Positions 1 through 6,511 of a DNA stretch of 6,511 bases are shown here, piece by piece. The number at the start of each line of letters is the position of its first letter. The first letter of the stretch is position 1. Below the pieces are notes generated by a model. The model did not search any database and was not told where the DNA came from. It saw only the letters and a list, made by a program, of their open reading frames with translations. A program made the translations under genes and the position numbers. The stretch is from Planctomycetota bacterium. GTDB taxonomy: Bacteria > Planctomycetota > Planctomycetia > Planctomycetales > Planctomycetaceae. The stretch is from assembly GCA_023429275.1 (NCBI GenBank), contig JAEYWB010000783.1, positions 1 through 6,511 on the forward strand, read 5' to 3'.

Positions 1-2819
1 GGTCGGATCGATCGGACGTCGCAGGAGCCTTCAATCTTCCAGTCCGCCGGGCCGATCGAGAGGACCAGGAATCGGCCGGCCAGATCGGGAGTCCTGGCCC
101 ACAGGACGAGTCGTCCGTCGCGGAGGAAGAGCCCGTTCGGCTTCTCAAGACCGGTCGGAAGCGGCTGCAGGCCGTGCGTCGGCAGGAACAGCTCGCCGCC
201 ACTTTCCGAGAGGATGGCGATCCGCGCCGTTGTGTGGGGGCGCGAACCGATGATCTCCGTCACCGGGGCGGCCAGTTCGTAGAAAGACGAGCGGTGGACC
301 GACGGCATGACGAACAGCATCCGCCCGATGGCAACCCAGGCCCCCTGCTCGCGGACGTGAATTGCTGCCCGCAGGTCCTCCTGCGAACGGAGGTCCTGGA
401 TTTCATCGAGATGGTCCTTCATCTCATCGATCGGCAGCCGCGCCGTCGTGACCGGCAGTCCCGCCGCGCTCGTGTCGATCGTGCGGACGTCGAACGCGTC
501 ATCGATCGTCCAGGCGGTCAGGCCGAATGTCTCCGCCGCGAGCGTCCCGCGCCGGGCGAGCCACGGCGGCGTGTCGATCACCATCTCAGGAAGATGGACC
601 GGCGAGAGGACCAGGGGATCGCGTCTCGGCAAGGCCGCCGTCAGCCGCACTCGCATCTTTGCAAGCTGCTCGATCGTCAGCAGGATCCTGAACGGATCGC
701 TCCCCCGGAGCGTGCCGAGCGGCCAGCTCACGACCTCTCGCGGCTCGTGCTCCCAGGAGCCGCGTTGCAGGACCAGACTGGGCTCGCCATTGATGGCCCC
801 CGTCCCGACGGCAAAGTAGCCGGAGGGAGTCCCCTTGAACTCGATCCATCTCACCCCTCGCATGAGTGAGATCGTCCGCTCCAGGCGGCAAATCGGGTTC
901 TTGTCGCGCGACAGGCCGGGGCGGGAGATGTCTGTGGACGAGCGCTTGGGCGGATCAGGCCTGTAGCGGCGGCAGTCGCGGCCGAGGAGGCGATCCTCAG
1001 GGACAAGCCGCTCGAGGGCGCGAAGCGGAAGATCCGCTGACCGCTTTCCGTCCGCGAGGAATCGGGCCGCGACGATCCTGACCGCTTCCGCCGCTTCTGC
1101 GCGTATGGAGGGATCAGGGTACTGAATCGCCGTCTGAGGCAGGCGTTCCAGGACGATCGTCTGAGCGCTGGCCGGGAGGTCGGCGCTCCGGAGGGTCCGG
1201 ACGAGCTCACCGGCCAATTCGTGCCGGCCGAGCTGGGCCGATTTGTCGAGCAGCTTGACCAGGCAGCCATCGGCCTGGGATGAGCGTGGCCATCCACTCG
1301 CCAGAACCGCGAAGGCCTCCTCTTCGTCAGACAGTTTTCGGGAGAGCAGTTCGGCCGCTCCGATGAAGTCGAGCGCGGTGAGCCGGCTGGCGACCGCCAT
1401 CCGGTATTCCGACATCGCCTCCTCCGGCTCGTCGAGCCTGGCGAAGAGGTCGCCCGCTTCGACGTGTTGCCTCTGCTCGCGGTAGAGCTCGGCCGCTTCA
1501 CGCAGGAGCCCACCCCGCGCCAGGCACCGGGCCGCTTCGAGAGGCTGACGGAGCCGGTCCCGGAAAAGAACGGACGCTTCACGGTGGAACTGTCCGGCTT
1601 CGAGCGCCGACGCGGCCGAGAGGTCGTCGCCGAGGAGCTTCGAGAAGATATAGGCCGCGCGGCGGTATCGGCCGAGACGGATCTCGCGCTGCGCCGCCTC
1701 GCGATACTGGGCCAGAAGCGAGGTCTGGAGATCGGGAGGAAGACTCCAGGCGTCGACCGGTCCGGAGGATCCGCCGAACGAGAAGTCGACGCTGTGAGGT
1801 AAGAGCGACCAGCCCGGGGGAGCCATGCCGCGACCGGCGTCTCCCGTGAGTGGTAGAGCGTAGCGCAGGGCGTCATCCGGGTCGGACGCGAACCGGTTCA
1901 GGAGACGTTCGATCTCCCGTGTCCGCGCCGACACAATCTCCGGCGTCACGCGGGAAAGAGCACTGGCGAGGCCGCCCATCGCCTTCCCGAAAGCTTCTCC
2001 ACCACCGGCCAGGGCCCCCGCCAGCCAGGAGCCGAGACCGGCTCCCACGCCCCCGGTGCCCGAAACGCCGCCTGTCGCGCCGCGCGTCGGCGTGGTTCCC
2101 GCCTCGGGCTTTGCCCCGGGACGATCGCGGCGGGAGAGGCCCCGTTCCATCTTTTTCAGCAGGCCCGCGAGGGCGCTGAGGGGACCTCCGATGATCTTCC
2201 TCCAGTCGATCGGTCCCGGTTCGCCCGGACTCCGCGGAAGCTGGTCGAGCGAGCTTCCCGAACTTCCGATCCCGTCCCCCGCCGACTCGAAGAAGTGTTC
2301 GACGGTCGGGGGCTCGTCGCAGATGAGGGCAAAGAGACGTGTGTTGAGATGCGGCGCCGGGACCGCACGAGACCAGTCGGCGTCTCGCCGGCCGGGAATC
2401 CGGACCAGGTTCGCCGTGCGGAGCCGCTCTTCCGGCTCGATGCGGACAAGCCCCGCCGCCGGATGCCAGACAAATCGGGAGTCGTCGTCAGGGAGAAGGC
2501 CTTCCCACTCACTCTCAGCGACGGGAGGATCGAGGGCTCCGTGGAGCGGCAGATAGATTCGACCGGCGATCTCGCCGTAGAGCGGTCCTGCGTGTGCCAG
2601 GCGAGCGGCGTGCGAGTCGGGGAGGAGAGCGAGAGCTCCGCGGAGCCGGCGATCGGTCGGGCCATGAGGTATCGGCAGGAACTCGACGCTCCCGAGCGGG
2701 ACATCCGCCTCCGCGAGCGCGCTGAGCCAGGGACCGGCGTCCTCCCCGGGGAGCAGAACCCCCCGGGCCGGACGGGCGGGCCGGTCGCGGTAGACGAGTT
2801 CGAGTGGGATCGGGGTCAC
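1..2819 (-). CDS. Large bpX6-like protein: N-terminal bpX region, Gly-zipper segment, helical repeats, beta-rich C-terminal part (3' end outside window)
   Basis: Reading from GTG at 2819, the frame stays open for 939 codons plus 2 bases to position 1, with no internal stop, so the gene continues outside the window. The protein begins MTPIPLELVYRDRPAR. Residues 1-170 look like a mixed alpha/beta domain (GEIAGRIYLPLHGALDPP at 82-99, RFVWHPAAGLVRIEP at 115-129, FALICDEPP at 163-171). Residues 180-245 form a low-complexity linker with a short amphipathic helix (LSALAGLLKKMERGL, 214-228). Residues 248-290 are Gly/Ala-rich with GxxxG spacing. Residues 365-525 are helical repeats with a period near 26, TPR-like. 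Residues 640-939 are again beta-rich and could be the start of a second propeller. I recall this architecture from bpX6-family proteins of MoxR-vWA-beta-propeller systems, but I cannot confirm the family number. The first in-frame ATG is codon 224, far too late, so the GTG forming the 4-nt overlap with the upstream stop is the best start. A scaffold or effector role is possible; none is shown. Confidence 0.82.
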   Translation of the reverse strand, partial: MTPIPLELVYRDRPARPARGVLLPGEDAGPWLSALAEADVPLGSVEFLPIPHGPTDRRLRGALALLPDSHAARLAHAGPLYGEIAGRIYLPLHGALDPPVAESEWEGLLPDDDSRFVWHPAAGLVRIEPEERLRTANLVRIPGRRDADWSRAVPAPHLNTRLFALICDEPPTVEHFFESAGDGIGSSGSSLDQLPRSPGEPGPIDWRKIIGGPLSALAGLLKKMERGLSRRDRPGAKPEAGTTPTRGATGGVSGTGGVGAGLGSWLAGALAGGGEAFGKAMGGLASALSRVTPEIVSARTREIERLLNRFASDPDDALRYALPLTGDAGRGMAPPGWSLLPHSVDFSFGGSSGPVDAWSLPPDLQTSLLAQYREAAQREIRLGRYRRAAYIFSKLLGDDLSAASALEAGQFHREASVLFRDRLRQPLEAARCLARGGLLREAAELYREQRQHVEAGDLFARLDEPEEAMSEYRMAVASRLTALDFIGAAELLSRKLSDEEEAFAVLASGWPRSSQADGCLVKLLDKSAQLGRHELAGELVRTLRSADLPASAQTIVLERLPQTAIQYPDPSIRAEAAEAVRIVAARFLADGKRSADLPLRALERLVPEDRLLGRDCRRYRPDPPKRSSTDISRPGLSRDKNPICRLERTISLMRGVRWIEFKGTPSGYFAVGTGAINGEPSLVLQRGSWEHEPREVVSWPLGTLRGSDPFRILLTIEQLAKMRVRLTAALPRRDPLVLSPVHLPEMVIDTPPWLARRGTLAAETFGLTAWTIDDAFDVRTIDTSAAGLPVTTARLPIDEMKDHLDEIQDLRSQEDLRAAIHVREQGAWVAIGRMLFVMPSVHRSSFYELAAPVTEIIGSRPHTTARIAILSESGGELFLPTHGLQPLPTGLEKPNGLFLRDGRLVLWARTPDLAGRFLVLSIGPADWKIEGSCDVRSIR
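2816..2819 (-). promoter_or_regulatory. GTGA stop-start overlap (translational coupling)
   Basis: The TGA stop of the 933-residue gene and the GTG start of the next gene share this tetranucleotide. No convincing Shine-Dalgarno sequence precedes the GTG (the preceding bases on that strand read CCAGCGATTGCC). Initiation therefore probably relies on ribosomes finishing the upstream gene. Confidence 0.65.
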
Positions 2820-5617
2820 GGCAATCGCTGGAAAAAGGGCTCGAACAGGTCTCTCCAGATGTCGGCGTCGGGAGTCATCCGGGCATCCGGTTCGTGAAAG
2901 TACGGTGCTCCCCAGCGGCGGCCGTCGGCAGACCAGCCGGAGAGCTGCGTCTCCGAGAGGACGATCGAGAACTCGGGAATCGATCGGTCCATGGACTGAA
3001 AGTGCATCAGGCCCCGGGAGTCCAGGATCATTCGTGAACCATGCCAGTCCGCCTGCTTCAGGGTGTAGCCGACTCCTTTGGGTGTCACGTCCTTCGAGAA
3101 TGGAACGCTCATTCCGCTCGTCGGTCCGGCTGTCGACGCCGCCATCAGTCCTCCCGGGGCGGCTCGCTTCGGCTCGACCAGGCGGATCGCCCAGCCTCCG
3201 CCCCCCGGCCCGGTAAACGACAGGACTCGCCCTTTCGCCGAAACCAGGCTGTAAGCGTTTGCCGGCACAAGACTGTAGCGGCCGTCCGGACGTGTGACTG
3301 ATCGGAACCGCTTCAGGAGATTCCGATTCAATTGGAGATGCCGGTGAGGCGGTCCTCTTTCGAGCCTGACGTGAGGCGTGACAAGACGGTCGGCGTGACG
3401 GACGTCGACGACGAAAGGGTGCAGGCCGGCAGAGAGATAGCATCGTCCTTCGTAGTCGACATGCTCCAGCTTGAGATCGGGGGACGCGAGGTGCGAGAAG
3501 GCCCGAACCGAGCCCGTGCCATCGGGGACGAGGTACAGCACCTCGCCGGAGCTGAGGAGCGCCGCTGGTCCCCCGGCCTGCGGGACGTCGACGATCGTCA
3601 GCACGAAGTCCGGGCCGACCGTCTCCCGTGGAAGCACCAGTTCCCATCGGGGTCCCTGGCCGCTCCCCGAAAGGGCGTACCACCCTTTCCAGCCCTGAAA
3701 GAACCGGTCCCGATTCCAGGTCATCGGTTCGTCGGGTGTCACGGTCTGCAGGATCCGACCCGTCTGGAGGTCGATCTGGTCGACAGATCCTCTTCGGATG
3801 ACGAACAGGCCGTGATGATCCGCGACGGAAAGAACGGGATGGTTCGGGATCGCGAGCCTTACGGACGACACCACCTCGCATTGATCCAGGTCGACCCGCA
3901 GACCGTGGAGCTCGGCCTCACCGAGCCGCCCCATGACAATCTCAAGGAGGCCGCTCTGCTCGTTGAATCGATACCACTGCACATCCCCGCCGGGGAGTCG
4001 ATCGGTGATCTGGCGGCCCCCGGTCCGCTTGTCGTCCCAGAGCGTCAACCGGCGATCGTTCGTCAGGATGACCCAGCGCTGCGAGCGGCCGCCGGTCTCG
4101 GGAATGGTGAGAGCATTCCGCCATTTCGGAGGGTCACAGGGGAGACGCAGCGGGAAGTGCTCGAGGCGGAGCGCGGCGGGAAGATCGCCACGGTCGTCGA
4201 GGAGCTCGCTCGCTGCGGACCGTCGCGATGGTTCCAGGAGATCCGACAGGTCGAGCCGCGCCCGCCGGACTCGTTTCGCCCCGGCCGGGGAACGACTCCA
4301 GAGCGACAGATCTCCTGTCCGGCTGACCGTCGCGACGTAGCAGATCGGGAGATGCTCCCGGAGGATCCGGCGGAGCGACTCGTCTTCCGCCGCGGCCTCC
4401 GACGTGACGAGGATCGTTTCCGACACCAGCGGATCGACCATGCGGGCGAAGTCCGGAATCGACGGTGACAGGTCGATCCGCGGGTCGAGCGCCGCAAGAT
4501 GCCGTTCGAGCCCCTCCCGCGTCGTGAAGTCGACCTCCGCCAGCACGGCGCCGGCCGCGCGGAAGACGCGAGTCGTCCCCTCCCGCTCTCCGAGCGCGGC
4601 GAGAGCGAGTCCGACCGCGGCGGCGTAGACACGGGGAGTCCCCCACATCCGCAGGCCGCTGTCGAGCAGGATCACCCGCTCGCGCGGGGGGCTTTGCGGT
4701 GGAGTCTCCCGCCGCAGGTAGAGGGCCTCGCTGAGCGCAATGCGGGTCATGAGGGTGTCGTCGTCATGCGCCAGCTCGCTCAGGAGCAGCCGGTCGAGAG
4801 GTCCGCGGTTCGAGATGTCGGAGATCCCGCCGAGGGACATCTCATCCGGCTCGGCGACCGGCCGGGGCAGGGAGACGACCGCTGTCAGGTTCCGGGCAAG
4901 CCGCATCAGTCCAGCGAACTCGTCGTCTTCGCGAAGCTCCCGCATGAGCCGCGTGACGGTCGGGACGGGAGGGGAGTCGGGCTCCGTCGCCTCCTCGGGC
5001 GGCGGTTTGGGAAGGGTCTCGAGACCGGTCCGCATCCGTCGCCGCAGGCCCTCCTCGTCGAGTCCGCGCAAGCCGTCGCACAACCCCCGGAGCTCGATGC
5101 TCCACTGGCCGACCCCCTTGATTCTCGGGTGGTCGAGAGCCTCTTCACGCATCCAGCCGGGCGAGGTCAGCAGTTCGAGGATCTCCCCGGCGACCTCGGG
5201 AGTCGTCCGGACGACATGTCGTTCGAGGGCCATCTGGACGATCGCAACCTTGCCCGCGAGCGTCCCGCGAAGGTCCGCGGGGAGGCGACGGACCTCCCCC
5301 AGGTTCCGCACGGCATTCTCATGCCACTGGCCGATGATGGATCGGACACGAAGCGTGAGGGACTTCTCGAGATCGACGAGGCGGGGCTGATCGTCATGCC
5401 AGGACTCGCGACAGGCGGCCAGAACGAGGACCACGAGATCGATCGGGGGGAGTCCGCGGGTGGCGAACGGCGTAAGGACCGCCTGAAGTTCCTGGCGGAA
5501 TGCGATCGTCGGTCCCCCCGCCCATTCGAGAGCGTCCCGTTCCGGAGACCATCGCCAGAAGGCCTCCCAGGTCGGGAGGGGAGCGAGGTACTGCAGTGCG
5601 TCGACACTGGCGGTCAT
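2816..5617 (-). CDS. vWA domain / beta-propeller protein, MoxR-vWA-beta-propeller ternary system type
   Basis: This complete 933-residue protein has no signal peptide or clear membrane helix. Residues 1-200 are mainly helical and start with a Trp-rich segment (WEAFWRWSPERDALEW, 17-32). A Pro/Glu linker lies at 202-219. Residues 261-303 form a compact module (GGISDISNRGPLDRLLLSEL, then AHDDDTL and a helix) directly before a vWA-like Rossmann fold at about 313-460, with first strand RVILLDSGLRMWG and a later strand ETILVTSE at 400-407. The metal site looks degraded: the canonical DxSxS is DSGLR at 319-323, and the usual Asp after the later strand is Ser406. Residues 480-933 are beta-rich with spaced Trp/Gly/Asp turns, consistent with about seven propeller blades, for example WVILTNDRRLTLWDD (515-529), GLFVIRRGSVDQIDLQTGR (603-621) and RMILDSRGLMHF (862-873). 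In such systems the vWA protein is thought to partner a MoxR AAA+ ATPase, which lies outside this window. ATPase partnership and a conflict role are inferred from architecture and context. Confidence 0.85.
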   Translation of the reverse strand: MTASVDALQYLAPLPTWEAFWRWSPERDALEWAGGPTIAFRQELQAVLTPFATRGLPPIDLVVLVLAACRESWHDDQPRLVDLEKSLTLRVRSIIGQWHENAVRNLGEVRRLPADLRGTLAGKVAIVQMALERHVVRTTPEVAGEILELLTSPGWMREEALDHPRIKGVGQWSIELRGLCDGLRGLDEEGLRRRMRTGLETLPKPPPEEATEPDSPPVPTVTRLMRELREDDEFAGLMRLARNLTAVVSLPRPVAEPDEMSLGGISDISNRGPLDRLLLSELAHDDDTLMTRIALSEALYLRRETPPQSPPRERVILLDSGLRMWGTPRVYAAAVGLALAALGEREGTTRVFRAAGAVLAEVDFTTREGLERHLAALDPRIDLSPSIPDFARMVDPLVSETILVTSEAAAEDESLRRILREHLPICYVATVSRTGDLSLWSRSPAGAKRVRRARLDLSDLLEPSRRSAASELLDDRGDLPAALRLEHFPLRLPCDPPKWRNALTIPETGGRSQRWVILTNDRRLTLWDDKRTGGRQITDRLPGGDVQWYRFNEQSGLLEIVMGRLGEAELHGLRVDLDQCEVVSSVRLAIPNHPVLSVADHHGLFVIRRGSVDQIDLQTGRILQTVTPDEPMTWNRDRFFQGWKGWYALSGSGQGPRWELVLPRETVGPDFVLTIVDVPQAGGPAALLSSGEVLYLVPDGTGSVRAFSHLASPDLKLEHVDYEGRCYLSAGLHPFVVDVRHADRLVTPHVRLERGPPHRHLQLNRNLLKRFRSVTRPDGRYSLVPANAYSLVSAKGRVLSFTGPGGGGWAIRLVEPKRAAPGGLMAASTAGPTSGMSVPFSKDVTPKGVGYTLKQADWHGSRMILDSRGLMHFQSMDRSIPEFSIVLSETQLSGWSADGRRWGAPYFHEPDARMTPDADIWRDLFEPFFQRLP

Positions 5618-6372
5618 GGCCCCGTCTCCCGGGCGGTCGTGGGACGGACGGCGGCCCGCGCCGCGGGGACGAAATCGTCTTCGGCGACCTGCTCCCAGGT
5701 TCCGTCGGGCGCGAAGAGCGCAATGTCACCACGAGGAATCGCCAGGATCTCACGCACGACGGTCGATGGAAGCGGAGGTATGAATGACCACCCGGCCGGA
5801 ATCGCCATCCCGTTCTCTTCGACAAACAGGCTCCCCGGAAGAGGAGGGAGCGGGAGGCCACGGACGAGAATCCGTCCCGCGCCGTCGCTCGCGAACCGCC
5901 ATGCCGCCAGCCGGATCTGCGGGGCGGTCTCTCCGTAGCGCGACCATTCGTCCGGCGTCGTCAGCAGCAGGTTCGGCGTTCGCGGTTCGCTCGATCGGAC
6001 GAGCTTCAGGTTCGAAGGACGGAGCGGCGTCCCGGCGAATCCGGCGTGGGGGAGAGAGACGGGGACCGCTTCGAGGATCGGCCTCCAGGCCAGCCGTGGG
6101 ATTGGCCCCGTCGCGAGACGCTTTCCCTCCGGACGCAGCCGGCCCTCGGCATCGAGCTCGAACCATTCCGCCCGCGGAATCGCCCGCAGCATCCTCTGCT
6201 GGGCTTCCTTGAGTTCGGGGCCTCGAACCCAGACGGAATCCGTTGCCTCGGCAGCCCGAGTCGCCGCGGCCTCCCCGGTCCCATCGGCGACCTCCAGGCC
6301 CGGAATGAGACGACACCGCGCGAGCGAGGGACGCTGGTCGGTGGGGAGTCTGACGATCCAGCGTTCCGTCAT
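5614..6372 (-). CDS. bpX-like small accessory protein of a MoxR-vWA-beta-propeller system (possibly bpX2)
   Basis: This is a complete 252-residue protein with no signal peptide and no membrane segment, so it is probably cytoplasmic. Residues 1-85 look like a mixed alpha/beta domain (MTERWIVRLPTDQ at the start, then an amphipathic helix around residues 53-66). Residues 95-245 are rich in beta strands and carry the most recognisable part: PQIRLAAWRF at 151-160, the proline-rich RGLPLPPLPGSLFVEENG at 171-188, AIPAGW at 190-195, and a closing segment with GDIALFAPDGTWEQ at 215-228 and DFVPAARAAVR at 233-243. From memory, this resembles the small bpX2 family found beside vWA/beta-propeller genes; the family number is uncertain and no catalytic residues are evident. 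The start is set by a GGAGG site 6 nt upstream and a 4-nt overlap with the preceding stop. Its own stop overlaps the next start by 4 nt, so it is probably co-translated with the 933-residue protein. Confidence 0.8.
   Translation of the reverse strand: MTERWIVRLPTDQRPSLARCRLIPGLEVADGTGEAAATRAAEATDSVWVRGPELKEAQQRMLRAIPRAEWFELDAEGRLRPEGKRLATGPIPRLAWRPILEAVPVSLPHAGFAGTPLRPSNLKLVRSSEPRTPNLLLTTPDEWSRYGETAPQIRLAAWRFASDGAGRILVRGLPLPPLPGSLFVEENGMAIPAGWSFIPPLPSTVVREILAIPRGDIALFAPDGTWEQVAEDDFVPAARAAVRPTTARETGP
5626..5630 (-). promoter_or_regulatory. Shine-Dalgarno site of the vWA/beta-propeller gene
   Basis: The minus strand reads GGGAG, followed by an 8-nt spacer and ATG at 5617. The site sits within the last codons of the upstream gene. 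It supports the ATG at 5617, which also forms the ATGA stop-start overlap. Confidence 0.65.
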
Positions 6373-6511
6373 CTGGTGCCTCCGGATACTCCGTTCGCCG
6401 AAACGCCAGCGAGTGGCCAGAGCTCCTGAGTCCGCCGGGTGAGTTGCTCCCGCTGAGAGGAGTCCGTAACCCACTCAGTTCGGCCCGCGAGGACGCCGAG
6501 CTGGTCGCGGA
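6369..6511 (-). CDS. C-terminal end of an unidentified gene (partial)
   Basis: Only the last 46 codons and the TGA stop are inside the window; the gene enters from beyond position 6511. The visible tail is hydrophilic and probably helical in its middle (a Gln/Arg/Glu-rich stretch around DSSQREQLTRRTQELWPLAG) and ends with a Gly/Ser-rich tail. The reading frame is supported by position: its stop overlaps the start codon of the next gene by 4 nt (ATGA), the same junction type used throughout this operon. I cannot identify the product from this fragment. By context it could be the MoxR-type AAA+ ATPase or another accessory protein of a MoxR-vWA-beta-propeller system, but no ATPase motif is visible in the tail. 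Another frame is also open to the window edge here, but it does not end at a start codon. Confidence 0.6.
   Translation of the reverse strand, partial: RDQLGVLAGRTEWVTDSSQREQLTRRTQELWPLAGVSANGVSGGTR
6379..6383 (-). promoter_or_regulatory. Shine-Dalgarno site of the 252-residue gene
   Basis: On the minus strand the sequence reads GGAGG, followed by a 6-nt spacer and then ATG at 6372. This near-perfect site fixes the start at 6372 rather than the in-frame GTG at 6474, which would overlap the upstream gene by about 100 nt and extend the protein by 34 unlikely residues. The site lies inside the end of the upstream coding region. Confidence 0.8.

Noticed and set aside
174..869. A plus-strand open frame of 231 codons near the window start
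   Set aside because: It is antisense to the C-terminal part of the large gene and Arg/Asp-rich without any motif. I found no independent support for it.
851..1876. A minus-strand open frame of 341 codons inside the large gene
   Set aside because: It is in another frame of the same strand and very rich in Ser, Arg and Pro. The long frame from 2819 gives a balanced protein with repeats and domains and overlaps the upstream stop by 4 nt.
2156..2704. A minus-strand open frame of 182 codons inside the large gene
   Set aside because: It is Ser/Arg-rich out-of-frame shadow sequence with no upstream ribosome binding site of note, fully inside the better-supported gene.
3332..4468. A plus-strand open frame of 378 codons
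   Set aside because: It is antisense to the propeller part of the 933-residue gene, with a composition expected from the complement of GC-rich codons and no domain or ribosome binding site that stands out.
4499..5938. A plus-strand open frame of 479 codons opposite the vWA gene
   Set aside because: It lies antisense to two well-supported genes and crosses their junction. Its Arg/Gly/Pro-rich composition with no recognisable domain is typical of the opposite strand of GC-rich coding DNA.
6373..6474. An N-terminal extension of the 252-residue protein from GTG at 6474
   Set aside because: It would overlap the upstream gene by about 100 nt and lacks a good ribosome binding site, whereas the ATG at 6372 has GGAGG 6 nt upstream and a 4-nt overlap with the upstream stop.

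Overview
The window is GC-rich and almost fully coding, and every gene I can support lies on the minus strand. It holds four consecutive open reading frames in one apparent operon, transcribed from high to low coordinates: the last 46 codons of an unidentified gene, a complete 252-residue gene, a complete 933-residue gene, and a long gene that is open for 939 codons and runs off the window at position 1. Each of the three junctions is a 4-nt overlap (ATGA, ATGA, GTGA), so the proteins are probably made in a coordinated ratio. There is no intergenic space, and I see no RNA gene, mobile element, CRISPR array, promoter or terminator.

The 933-residue protein is the most readable. It has an alpha-helical N-terminal region, a Pro/Glu-rich linker, a von Willebrand factor A (vWA)-like domain with a degraded metal site, and a beta-strand repeat region of about 450 residues that looks like a beta-propeller. 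The 252-residue protein upstream and the larger protein downstream (about 26-residue helical repeats, a glycine/alanine-rich segment and a beta-rich C-terminal part) match what I remember of the accessory families called bpX. These accompany the 'MoxR-vWA-beta-propeller ternary systems', which were described by comparative genomics as probable NTP-driven biological-conflict (defence) systems. The assignment rests on architecture and remembered motifs, not on a search. The AAA+ (MoxR) ATPase such a system needs is not visible here and would be expected just beyond position 6511.

Organism: high GC and this kind of operon suggest a multicellular-like or complex-lifestyle bacterium, most likely a planctomycete, with myxobacteria or relatives as the alternative. 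No ribosomal or housekeeping marker is present to confirm this.

Proposed working model (inference): an ATPase encoded upstream remodels or loads the vWA/beta-propeller protein. The small bpX-like protein and the large helical-repeat protein then act as adaptor, scaffold or effector parts of a cytoplasmic complex. The direct function of the system is not known.
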